DNA of 64,000 nt from Pelobium manganitolerans (lineage in GTDB: Bacteria; Bacteroidota; Bacteroidia; Sphingobacteriales; Sphingobacteriaceae): the NCBI RefSeq assembly GCF_003609575.1, contig NZ_MBTA01000012.1:371661-435660 (forward strand). The letters are read 5' to 3'. Position numbers and translations under genes: made by a program. Every line of letters begins with the position of its first letter. Positions within the stretch are counted from its first letter, which is position 1. The notes beneath the pieces are model-generated. The model was not told the DNA's origin. It did not search any database and saw only the letters and a program-made list of their open reading frames with translations. Shown in pieces: positions 34,081 to 42,130 of the stretch.

Positions 34081-37000
34081 TTATAATGAAGTATTGATAC
34101 CAAAGACAATTGTGCGGGCTCTTGGGTAGGCCGAATAATCAAAGCCTGGAGTTAAGGCCGAGTTACGTACGGAGACCTCCGGATCCATACCGCTGTAGTT
34201 TGTAAATGTTAATAGGTTTTGACCTGATGCAAACACTTTTAGCGATTTAATTTTTAGTTTCTTAAGAATATCATCACCAAAGTTGTAAGCTAAGGAAACA
34301 GTTTTTAAACGCAAATACGAGCCATCTTCAATTACTCTTGATGAATAAACACGCGGACCTTCGCCTCTTACACGCGGAATGGTGTTGCTGGGGTTTGTTG
34401 GCGTCCATCTATCAGCGTAGCTGGCAAACTGGTTTAAGTTAACTTTGTTCAAAGCATTGCCTTCAAACATCATTCTGTTAGCGTTATAGATGTCGTTACC
34501 GTATGACCATTGGAAGAAGATGTTTAAATCGAAGTTTTTGTAGCTGAAGTTGTTTGTGAAACCACCGATGTGCAAAGGCTCGCCTCGGCCAATAACGGTC
34601 TGGTCTTTTGCATTTACCGTTCCGTCGCCGTTTAAGTCTTTGTATTTTACGTCGCCCGGCTGAATGCTTCCGCGGGTGTTGCCATTGTCAACAATATTTC
34701 CTTTTAAACTATAACTTCCGTTCGGAGCAACATCAAACTCATCTAACTGATAGATGCCATCAAATACATAACCGTAAAACTGAGAAATAGGACTGTTTAA
34801 CTTGGTCAGATATAATGGCGTTTCGGTAAAGCTGTTGTCCCAGCCAATTGCGCTGGTCATAGACTCTTGGTTTTGGGTAAGTTCCAAAACTTTAGAGCGG
34901 TTGAAACTGATGTTTAAGTTAGATGACCAGCTGAAGTTCTTCGTTTTAACGTTAGTGGTGTTTATTGCAAACTCGAAACCTTGGTTGCGTACTTTTCCGA
35001 TGTTTTTAAAAACGGTTGAGTAGCCCGTGGTGTAAGGCAAATCTGCATTTAACAATAAGTCATAAGTGGTTTTGCGGTACCAATCTGCAGTTAAATTAAT
35101 ACGGTCATTAAACACGCCCAAATCATAACCGATGTTTGTTTGCGATGTGCTTTCCCACTTTAAATCTGGGTTGCCTAACTCAAGTGGCACCGCACCTAAA
35201 TTAATTGCATTGTTAAATGCGTATGGCGAACCGGTTGGCTGACCCAGTACCGAAAGGTACGCGAAATCTGTAACGCGGTTGTTTCCGGTAACACCGTAAC
35301 CAACCCTTAACTTGGCATCGTTAATGAAAGTTAAGTTTTTCATAAAGTTTTCGCTGCTCATCCTCCAAGCAAAAGATCCTGATGGGAAATAGCTCCATCT
35401 GTTGCCCGGTGCAAATTTGGACGAACCATCTGCACGCATACTTAGGGTGGCTAAATATTTTGATTTATAACCGTAATTTACACGTGCTAAATACGAGCTT
35501 AAGCGATTTACAGAACTGTAAGCATCTATAGTTTGAGGCGTGCCTTCATCCAAACCGTTAATTCCTAAAGATTCATTCGGGATTTGTATGGCAGCAGCAC
35601 CATGGCGCTGTCCTCGGTCTTGCTGAAAAGTGATACCCGCTACAGCATTAATATCGTGTACCTTGTTATAAACTTTGCGCCAAGTAAGCGTGTTTTCATT
35701 TAACCAACGCGTAACCTGAGTGTAAATAACCGAGCCGTTTACGCCGTTTACACCGCCGGATGAGAACGGATTGCCGTAAAAGGTCTGGCTATTGTTAAAA
35801 CGGTCGTTGCGTCTTAGGTTGTTAGTTACACCGCCCGAAATTTTTAAAGTTAAATTTTTATTGAATTTATATTGCGCATAAGAGTTTACAGATAAATTGT
35901 TGTACGTAGCGCGACGTAACTCGTTTTTAGCAGCTATAATTGGATTTACACGGTAGTCGTTACTTCCGTCGATATCTGGGTCCAATAAGGTTTCGTCCAA
36001 ATTATATCCCGAGCCACTTAATGGGCGATAGCCCCAAGTGCTATAAAGTAAGTTGTTGGTAGCCGAGTTTGTTCCTTCTGTAGGGATAACGCCATCTGCC
36101 ACGTAATTGCTGTAATTAGAGTTTACCACGAAGGTTAGCTTGTTGTTAACCGTTTGGTTAAGGTTTATTTTGCCTTGGTAGCGTTTAAAGCCCGAGTTAA
36201 TGATGATACCCTGTTGATCGTCAATAGAGCCACTGATATAGTATTTGGTATTATCAGACCCGCCACTTAAAGACAAGTTATGCTGTTGCATAGGCGCTGT
36301 GCGGAAAAGCTGGTTTTGCCTGTCCACACCTTGTACATTTTTATAATCATCTACGGTTTTACCTAAAGAATCTAGATACAAACGGGCGGCTGTGCTTGGG
36401 TTAAGCTCTTGTTGAAATTTTACAAACTCATAAGCCGATAATAAATCCATGGTTTTGATATTTTCCTGAAAACCATAGCTGCCATTGTAGGTAATTGTTG
36501 GCTCGCCTTTTTTACCCGATTTGGTGGTGATGATAATTACACCGTTTGCCCCCCTTGAGCCATAAATTGCGGTTGCCGAAGCATCTTTCAACACCTCTAT
36601 AGATTCAATATCATTTGGGTTGATGTTGTTGTTTTCAGATGATTCGATAGGGAAACCATCAATTACATACAATGGAGAGTTGTCTTGTGTTAAAGAGTTT
36701 TGGCCACGGATAACAATACTTGAACCTGCGCCAGGCTGGCCATCCCCAGAGCTTACCTGTACACCAGCAAGCCTTCCGGCTAAAGCCTCGTCAAAAGATT
36801 TTACCGGCGCTTTTTGCAAGTCTTCCATTTTAACCTGACCCACAGAACCTGTTAAATCACCCTTTTTTACGGTGCCGTAACCTACAACCACCACTTCGTT
36901 TAATCGGCTAGGGGTAGTTTGTAAAGAAATGTTAATGATGGTTCTTTCACCAACGGTGGCTTCTTGCGTGGTAAAACCCAAATAAGAGAACACTAAAACA

Positions 37001-37242
37001 GATGTTTTTTTAGCTACGGTGATGGTGAAATTTCCGTTTACGTCGGTAACGGTGGCGCTTTGCTCGTTTTTAGCTTTTACGCTAACGCCAGGAAGCGGAA
37101 GACCTTCATCGTCAACCACCTTGCCCTTCACAATGATTGCCATTGCATTGTTTGCAACCGCAAAAACCGGCTGAGCAAACCACAAAATGGCCATCAGTAA
37201 GCTTAAACGAGGAAGAACCTTCGTGATGTAATTACTTTTCAT
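34081..37242 (-). CDS. susC: SusC/RagA-type TonB-dependent oligosaccharide transporter
   Basis: A 1053-residue outer-membrane transporter. After a signal peptide there is a carboxypeptidase-D-like extension ('GKVVDDEGLPLPGVSVKAKN', residues about 40-115), the 'NEVVVVGYGTVKKGDLTGSV' start of the plug with the TonB-box region, the plug core ('LYVIDGFPIESSENNN', 'IEVLKDASATAIYGSRGANG') and a C-terminal 22-strand barrel ending 'ARTIVFGINTSL'. It should import lyase-made oligosaccharides with SusD. First gene of the approximately 30-kb minus-strand unit; its upstream region holds a near-perfect promoter and two strong operator sites. Confidence 0.97.
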   Translation of the reverse strand: MKSNYITKVLPRLSLLMAILWFAQPVFAVANNAMAIIVKGKVVDDEGLPLPGVSVKAKNEQSATVTDVNGNFTITVAKKTSVLVFSYLGFTTQEATVGERTIINISLQTTPSRLNEVVVVGYGTVKKGDLTGSVGQVKMEDLQKAPVKSFDEALAGRLAGVQVSSGDGQPGAGSSIVIRGQNSLTQDNSPLYVIDGFPIESSENNNINPNDIESIEVLKDASATAIYGSRGANGVIIITTKSGKKGEPTITYNGSYGFQENIKTMDLLSAYEFVKFQQELNPSTAARLYLDSLGKTVDDYKNVQGVDRQNQLFRTAPMQQHNLSLSGGSDNTKYYISGSIDDQQGIIINSGFKRYQGKINLNQTVNNKLTFVVNSNYSNYVADGVIPTEGTNSATNNLLYSTWGYRPLSGSGYNLDETLLDPDIDGSNDYRVNPIIAAKNELRRATYNNLSVNSYAQYKFNKNLTLKISGGVTNNLRRNDRFNNSQTFYGNPFSSGGVNGVNGSVIYTQVTRWLNENTLTWRKVYNKVHDINAVAGITFQQDRGQRHGAAAIQIPNESLGINGLDEGTPQTIDAYSSVNRLSSYLARVNYGYKSKYLATLSMRADGSSKFAPGNRWSYFPSGSFAWRMSSENFMKNLTFINDAKLRVGYGVTGNNRVTDFAYLSVLGQPTGSPYAFNNAINLGAVPLELGNPDLKWESTSQTNIGYDLGVFNDRINLTADWYRKTTYDLLLNADLPYTTGYSTVFKNIGKVRNQGFEFAINTTNVKTKNFSWSSNLNISFNRSKVLELTQNQESMTSAIGWDNSFTETPLYLTKLNSPISQFYGYVFDGIYQLDEFDVAPNGSYSLKGNIVDNGNTRGSIQPGDVKYKDLNGDGTVNAKDQTVIGRGEPLHIGGFTNNFSYKNFDLNIFFQWSYGNDIYNANRMMFEGNALNKVNLNQFASYADRWTPTNPSNTIPRVRGEGPRVYSSRVIEDGSYLRLKTVSLAYNFGDDILKKLKIKSLKVFASGQNLLTFTNYSGMDPEVSVRNSALTPGFDYSAYPRARTIVFGINTSL

Positions 37243-37277
37243 GCGATTTTAACTTAGAAAATGAAAAATTGGTTTAT

Positions 37278-37308
37278 CAAACTTAACGATAAAATAATTA
37301 CGTACAAA
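37278..37308 (-). promoter_or_regulatory. susC promoter, TTTG-N19-TAAGTTTG
   Basis: On the minus strand TTTG (37305-37308) and TAAGTTTG (37278-37285) are spaced exactly 19 bp, a full match to the Bacteroidetes consensus TTTG-N19-TAnnTTTG. The -7 element is 35 bp upstream of the susC ATG. This is the only strong promoter I see for the 15 genes from susC to the LacI regulator. Confidence 0.8.
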
Positions 37309-37322
37309 TTTTTTTTAAAAAA

Positions 37323-37338
37323 TGTGTTCGATAACACC
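37323..37338. promoter_or_regulatory. LacI-type operator candidate, susC copy 1
   Basis: TGTGTTCGATAACACC differs from the perfect palindrome at 6408-6423 only in the last base. It is centred about 24 bp upstream of the -33 element of the susC promoter, a position more usual for activation or looping than for steric block. Confidence 0.7.
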
Positions 37339-37352
37339 ATAGTTTAAAAGGG

Positions 37353-37368
37353 GTTGTTGTCGAACACA
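37353..37368. promoter_or_regulatory. LacI-type operator candidate, susC copy 2 (weak third copy at 37381-37396)
   Basis: GTTGTTGTCGAACACA has one perfect half-site (TGTGTTCG, inverted) and one degenerate half. It is centred 30 bp upstream of copy 1. A third, weaker site, AGTGTGCGCTAACGTG at 37381-37396, is centred 28 bp further. The near-regular spacing is about three helical turns, placing them on the same DNA face. The rest of the 346-bp gap to the channel gene shows nothing else apart from the terminator at 37534-37558. Confidence 0.55.
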
Positions 37369-37533
37369 CACTAAGTATAAAGTGTGCGCTAACGTGTGTT
37401 AAACCGGCAATATTTGTCACAAATTCTTTCCCAGCACAGCATGTAATTTTTTTGTGATAAAAGCAGGAAAAATAGTGGCTATCAGCAAAAAAGCTCGCGA
37501 AAAAGATGTGAAGACCTAAAAATGTACGTAAAG

Positions 37534-37558
37534 CAAAACGGAGCTATATCAAGCTCCG
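37534..37558 (-). terminator. intrinsic terminator after the channel gene
   Basis: On the minus strand CGGAGCT-TGATAT-AGCTCCG (7 GC-rich pairs) is followed by TTTTG. It starts about 30 bp after the stop of the GluR0-like gene and separates it from the susC promoter region. The T tract is short. Confidence 0.65.
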
Positions 37559-37588
37559 CAAATTTTGTGCAATTATTAGTAATCAATT

Positions 37589-38653
37589 TTATTCTTCGGT
37601 ACCTATCCAATGACGTACGGTACGGTCAATCTCATCATTTTCAGAAAGTTCTAACAAAGTAATATTGGTTTGGTGCGCTAGGGTGGTGTTACGCGGAAAA
37701 GCAAAACCGTATCCTTGTTTATAATAAGCGGCCTTGGCGATGTATAATTTTTTAGATTGGTTGCTTTTTAAATAGTATAATAATTGTGGACGGTCGTAAA
37801 CAACAGCGTCAACTTCTCCTTCGCTCAGTTTTTTGAAGCAATCTGCTAAGCTTTCCAATTCTACAGATTTAACGCCATGTTCGTTTAAAAAGTCGACAGA
37901 CGGAGAGGCGCTTAAAGTGGCCGCTTTTTTTCCGTTTAGCTGTTCGATATTTTTAATGGTATGGTCACCCATGCCGGATAAGGTTAAGGTACTTGCAATG
38001 CCGGCAACCATAGATGTTGCAAAAATTATAGAAACCACCATCCAGCTGCCTGCTATAATACGGCCCCACAGTGTGATAGGAGCTTTATCGCCGTAACCCG
38101 TGGTAGACATGGTGACGATAGCCAGCCACATGCCGGTTCCAATTCCTTCTAAGGGTTTGTGCGAAAACTGTTCTGGCGAGGCTTCACGCTCTGCAATCCA
38201 AAGTAAAGTACCTACCAAAGAAAGGATAAATACAAATATGGCTACCGCTATAAGTAAATTGATGCTGAAAAACGGACGTATTTTTTCCCAAATGTTGGGT
38301 TTATCAAACCTGGAAACAATGGCTAAGCTGGATTGGTAATAAGGTTGCGAAAAACGCATGTGCAATACCCGCTCTGAGGTAATACTTACCGGGCCAACCA
38401 CTAAATCAACTTGGTTAGAGTCAAGCGCACTTAAAGCAGCATGCACAGATGGGTATGCAATAAATTTGTAATCCCAGCGGTTTTTAACCGCCACCTGATC
38501 CCAAACTTCCACCGCTATGCCTTGTGGGTTTTTCCCCTGTATCACGAAAGGTTGGCCACCCGCTAAAGCGACTTTAAGCTGTTTTTCTTGTGCATAAGCG
38601 GTAACGGCAGAAAATAAAAATATCTGAATAAAAAGGAATGCAAAATGTTTCAA
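37589..38653 (-). CDS. GluR0-like ligand-gated K+ channel
   Basis: A 354-residue inner-membrane protein with a signal peptide (to 'AYAQ', residue 21), the first lobe of a periplasmic binding domain (residues 25-115: 'LVVGPVSITSERVLHMRFSQPYY'), a transmembrane helix (131-153), a pore loop with the K+ selectivity filter TTGYGD (184-189), a second helix (198-222), and the second binding lobe (230-345). This interrupted layout is that of prokaryotic ionotropic glutamate receptors. The ligand is probably an amino acid, but it cannot be told from sequence. It lies upstream of the PUL on the same strand with its own terminator, so it may be a neighbour and not a member. Confidence 0.88.
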   Translation of the reverse strand: MKHFAFLFIQIFLFSAVTAYAQEKQLKVALAGGQPFVIQGKNPQGIAVEVWDQVAVKNRWDYKFIAYPSVHAALSALDSNQVDLVVGPVSITSERVLHMRFSQPYYQSSLAIVSRFDKPNIWEKIRPFFSINLLIAVAIFVFILSLVGTLLWIAEREASPEQFSHKPLEGIGTGMWLAIVTMSTTGYGDKAPITLWGRIIAGSWMVVSIIFATSMVAGIASTLTLSGMGDHTIKNIEQLNGKKAATLSASPSVDFLNEHGVKSVELESLADCFKKLSEGEVDAVVYDRPQLLYYLKSNQSKKLYIAKAAYYKQGYGFAFPRNTTLAHQTNITLLELSENDEIDRTVRHWIGTEE

Positions 38654-38822
38654 AACGGTTGATTTAAATTGAAAATTGAGCGCAAAAGCACCAAAAAAAT
38701 ATAGATATGATTGGGAAATTAGAAATTCGGACGGAGAAAAACAAGAACGGCGCGCAGAACAATCATCCGAACATCAGGTTCCGAAACAACAAATGCGCTA
38801 TCAGGGACTTCTACTAATGCGC

Positions 38823-39587
38823 TTATAAAGCAAAAACCTTCAAGTCCCAATATTCTGCTATGAGCGGAGCCATTTGCCTAAAACCAATGTAACCCTCCCT
38901 TAAAAAATCGCCGTACGTTTTGCCGTCGTCGCTGTAGTTTAAAATAGGTAAATCGTTAATAAAGAAGCGGACTTCTTTAGTGGTTTTTTCAATCCTCATC
39001 TCCATAGGCGCCATAATATCTTCAACGTTTGGGATAGGATCCGCACCTTGCGCCACCATGTTTGCGCCGTAGCTTTTACGCAGGTTACAAAGGTGAAAAG
39101 CACGTTCGGTATCGTATCTCCTACGGAAGTAAGCTATATGAAAGGCGTTTATCTCGCCACGGTTGTATTGTTGATATTCGCCTTCTCTTTTTGCCAAAGA
39201 CCTATCAAACAGATCGCTTTTGTTTTTTCCGTTGGCAGCAAAAAAAAGCATGGCTAAACCGGGTTCTTTCAAAGGCAAAAATTTATAGCTGATGCTAATA
39301 TTGTCCGGGAATTTCTGATCGCACCAAAACACAAAATTGCTTTTTTGCCCCAGGTTTGGGTCAAGCTCATTTTGCATACGTAACCTGCCGTTTTCAAAAC
39401 TTAATTTTGCCTGCCCCTCTAGCTTAAAACCTTCAATGTCTTTTGCGCTGGACAAGGGATTTCCGTAAATCAGCTTTTTGTTTTGCGTGCCAGCCTCGGG
39501 TGTATCATTGTTAAATAAGGCTGTAGGCTTGCTTAGCAAGAGCGCTCCGGCCGGAACAAGTTTTAAAAAAGCTAATCGGTTAATCAT
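38823..39587 (-). CDS. DUF1961 family exported protein
   Basis: A 254-residue protein with an N-terminal export or anchor segment (FLKLVPAGALLLSKP) and a concanavalin-like beta-sandwich. Features that fit DUF1961 are 'FVFWCDQKFPDNISISYKFLPL', 'GEINAFHIAYFRRRY', 'FHLCNLRKSYGANMVAQG' and 'LREGYIGFRQMAPLIAEYWDL'. DUF1961 proteins are common in uronate-polysaccharide loci, and their role is not established; a glycan hydrolase or binding function is possible. It is 2 bp downstream of nahK and so is probably the last gene of the amino-sugar operon controlled from 44100-44132. Confidence 0.78.
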   Translation of the reverse strand: MINRLAFLKLVPAGALLLSKPTALFNNDTPEAGTQNKKLIYGNPLSSAKDIEGFKLEGQAKLSFENGRLRMQNELDPNLGQKSNFVFWCDQKFPDNISISYKFLPLKEPGLAMLFFAANGKNKSDLFDRSLAKREGEYQQYNRGEINAFHIAYFRRRYDTERAFHLCNLRKSYGANMVAQGADPIPNVEDIMAPMEMRIEKTTKEVRFFINDLPILNYSDDGKTYGDFLREGYIGFRQMAPLIAEYWDLKVFAL

Positions 39588-39589
39588 TT

Positions 39590-40720
39590 TTAAGCACTGG
39601 CTACTTTTTGTTCGGCTTCAATAATACTTTTTATTTCGGATTTATGCGACCAAAGTTTCTTGAAAAGCTGGAACTGTGAGCGTGTGCGCACGAGGTTGTG
39701 TGTTGGGTATGCAGTTTTATAATAGGTGTCGCCTTGTAAATAATCTGTTAAAAACCTAATGCCCTGCATGTAGGGGAATAAAAACACCGCCAGGTACAAA
39801 GATTCCACCTCTTCGGGAGTTAAAAAGTTGCCAGCTTCTTTTAAATAACCCTCTGTATATGCCTTAAATAAAGACATGTTCACATTTATTTTACTAATGT
39901 CGGCCTCGTCTTCTTCGGCGGTATTTACCAAAGAGCGTATAGCATCGCCAAAATCATAAGCTACATAGCCGGGCATCACCGTGTCTAAATCAATGATGCA
40001 AATTACCCGGTCGTTTTTGTCAAATAAAATGTTGTTAAACTTGGTGTCGTTATGTGTAATGCGCGTTGGCAGTTTGCCTGCTTGGCCCATTTCGTAAAGG
40101 CTGCACATAAATTCTTCATAGCTTTTGATCAGCTCAATTTCTTCTGGTATTTCTTTAACGCGTCCTTTTACATCATCGGCCAAAGCCTGATAAAAATTGT
40201 TTAAGCGGAATTTGATGTTGTGAAAGTTTGGCAAAGTCTCCGTGAGTAAAGTAGCATCCATATCTGCCAGCATCCGCTGAAAGCGCCCAAAAGCTTCGCC
40301 GCCTTCATAAGCCTGCTTGGCCGAGCTTACCAAATCATAACTTACCGAATCTTCGATAAAATGATACATTCGCCAAAAATTGCCGTCCTCGTCTTTAAAA
40401 AACAAAGAACCTTTTAGCGTGGGAATCAGGGTAAGTACGCGTTCAACACCGTTTTCTGTCTTAAACTCGCCGTTTAGCTTATGATCCAAATGCGCAGAAA
40501 CGCGCGCAATATTAACAACTACGCCCTCTACATCTCTAAAAATATGATGATTAATACGCTGTAAAAGGTAATCTGGACTGTTTGTTTCGGCGTTTTTTAT
40601 AAAAATGGTGTCATTGATATGGCCAGAACCAAAAGGCTTAGCAGATTCGATATCGCCTTCAATTGCAAAATTTTTTGCAATGTTTTGGATTTTGGAGATG
40701 GAGAAAGTGGCGGTGCTCAT
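39590..40720 (-). CDS. nahK: N-acetylhexosamine 1-kinase
   Basis: Phosphorylates GalNAc or GlcNAc at C1 with ATP. The 376-residue protein has a kinase-like (aminoglycoside phosphotransferase) fold and closely tracks the Bifidobacterium NahK sequence as I know it: 'PFGSGHINDTIF' (residues 29-40, nucleotide loop), 'YLLQRINHHIF', 'MYHFIEDSVSYDLV', the catalytic 'THNDTKFNNILFD' (222-234), the metal-binding 'IIDLDTVMPG' (242-251), 'YDFGDAIRS' and 'PTHNLVRTRSQFQL'. It lies downstream of the phosphohexosamine mutase in the same operon. In a chondroitin context, GalNAc released by the glycoside hydrolase and sulfatases would be its substrate. Confidence 0.9.
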   Translation of the reverse strand: MSTATFSISKIQNIAKNFAIEGDIESAKPFGSGHINDTIFIKNAETNSPDYLLQRINHHIFRDVEGVVVNIARVSAHLDHKLNGEFKTENGVERVLTLIPTLKGSLFFKDEDGNFWRMYHFIEDSVSYDLVSSAKQAYEGGEAFGRFQRMLADMDATLLTETLPNFHNIKFRLNNFYQALADDVKGRVKEIPEEIELIKSYEEFMCSLYEMGQAGKLPTRITHNDTKFNNILFDKNDRVICIIDLDTVMPGYVAYDFGDAIRSLVNTAEEDEADISKINVNMSLFKAYTEGYLKEAGNFLTPEEVESLYLAVFLFPYMQGIRFLTDYLQGDTYYKTAYPTHNLVRTRSQFQLFKKLWSHKSEIKSIIEAEQKVASA

Positions 40721-40738
40721 GTTTTTTAGCGTTTGCGC

Positions 40739-42118
40739 TTATATAAAAGTTTTGATATCGGCGATGATCTGCTTGGCCAGTTTATTGGCTTTTGCTTCGT
40801 TCGCCGATTCGGAATAAATACGGATAATAGGCTCGGTATTAGATTTTCTCAGGTGAACCCACTCGTTTCCAAATTCTATTTTTAAGCCGTCAATAGTGCT
40901 TAAATGGTGCAACCTATATTTACCTTCCATCTTTTTCAGGATGCCGTCAACGTCCATCCCTTGCGCTAAAACAATTTTGTTTTTAGAGATGTGATAACTT
41001 GGATAAGAGGCTTTTAAAGCCGAGATGCTTTTGCCGCTTTTGGCCAAATGGCTTAAGAATAAAGCAATGCCCACCAATGCATCACGGCCGTAATGTAACT
41101 CCGGGTAAATAATGCCTCCGTTGCCTTCACCGCCGATGATTGCCTGGCAATCTTTCATCATGTTTACCACATTAACCTCGCCCACGGCAGAGGCTTGGTA
41201 ACGTCCGCCTGCTTTCTCTGTGATATCGCGCAAAGCACGTGTAGAAGAAAGGTTAGAAACGGTATTTCCCACTTGTTGCGATAGCACATAATCGGCAACC
41301 GCCACCAAGGTGTACTCTTCGCCAAACATGCTTCCGTCCTCGTTTACAAAACATAAACGGTCAACATCTGGGTCAACTACAATGCCCAAATCGGCTTTAT
41401 TTTTCACAACAGTTGCCGATATTTCCGTCAGGTGTTCTGGCAAAGGCTCAGGGTTGTGCGGAAACTCTCCGTTTGGCTCGCAAAACAATTTATAAACCGT
41501 TTTAACGCCTAACGCATCTAACAAAGCCGGGATAAAAATTCCGCCCGATGAGTTAACGCAATCAATCGCGATTTTAAAGTCGGCTTTTTTTATGGCTTCC
41601 ACATCTACCAATGGCAATGCTAAAATTTGGTCAATGTGTTTTTGCAGATAGCTGTCATCATAAGTTACAGATCCTAAATCATCGACTTCAGAAAAAATAA
41701 TATCCTTGCTGTCGGCAATCTTTAACAGCTCTTTACCGTCGGCATCGCTAATAAACTCGCCTTTTTCGTTCAATAGTTTAAGCGCGTTCCATTCTTTAGG
41801 ATTATGGCTGGCAGTTAAAATAATGCCTCCGCCGGCTTTTTCCGCCGGTACGGCAATCTCCACGGTTGGCGTGGTAGAAAGGCCTAAATCTACCACGTTT
41901 AAGCCGATGCTTTGCAAAGTGCCCACCACTAAATTGCGCACCATTTCGCCGGATATGCGGGCATCGCGACCTACAACAACCTTGTTATTTCCGGTTTTGG
42001 CAAAAATCCATTTGCCATAAGCCGCGGTAAATTTTACGATATCTGTAGGCGTTAAACCTTCGCCGGCTTTGCCGCCGATGGTGCCGCGTATACCCGAAAT
42101 TGATTTTATTAATGTCAT
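40739..42118 (-). CDS. glmM: phosphohexosamine mutase (GlmM-type)
   Basis: A 459-residue alpha-D-phosphohexomutase. The phosphoserine loop 'TASHNPKEWNALK' (Ser104), metal loop 'DPDVDRL' (249-255), sugar-specificity loop 'GGEGNGG' and phosphate-binding 'RKSNTEPIIRIYSE' are all intact. GlmM normally interconverts GlcN-6-P and GlcN-1-P for cell-wall synthesis. Here it lies between a deaminase-deacetylase fusion (12 bp) and nahK (18 bp), so moving the phosphate of GalNAc-1-P or GlcNAc-1-P from C1 to C6 is a plausible second or main role. Whether the genome has another glmM copy is not known from this window. Confidence 0.9.
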   Translation of the reverse strand: MTLIKSISGIRGTIGGKAGEGLTPTDIVKFTAAYGKWIFAKTGNNKVVVGRDARISGEMVRNLVVGTLQSIGLNVVDLGLSTTPTVEIAVPAEKAGGGIILTASHNPKEWNALKLLNEKGEFISDADGKELLKIADSKDIIFSEVDDLGSVTYDDSYLQKHIDQILALPLVDVEAIKKADFKIAIDCVNSSGGIFIPALLDALGVKTVYKLFCEPNGEFPHNPEPLPEHLTEISATVVKNKADLGIVVDPDVDRLCFVNEDGSMFGEEYTLVAVADYVLSQQVGNTVSNLSSTRALRDITEKAGGRYQASAVGEVNVVNMMKDCQAIIGGEGNGGIIYPELHYGRDALVGIALFLSHLAKSGKSISALKASYPSYHISKNKIVLAQGMDVDGILKKMEGKYRLHHLSTIDGLKIEFGNEWVHLRKSNTEPIIRIYSESANEAKANKLAKQIIADIKTFI

Positions 42119-42130
42119 GATGTTTTTCTT

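Noticed and set aside
7862..37242. Heparin/heparan or ulvan as the PUL substrate
   Set aside because: No heparinase (PL12, PL13, PL15, PL21) or ulvan lyase is visible; PL8 and PL6 with GalNAc-type sulfatases fit chondroitin/dermatan better. The iduronate sulfatase and GH105 alone would not decide.
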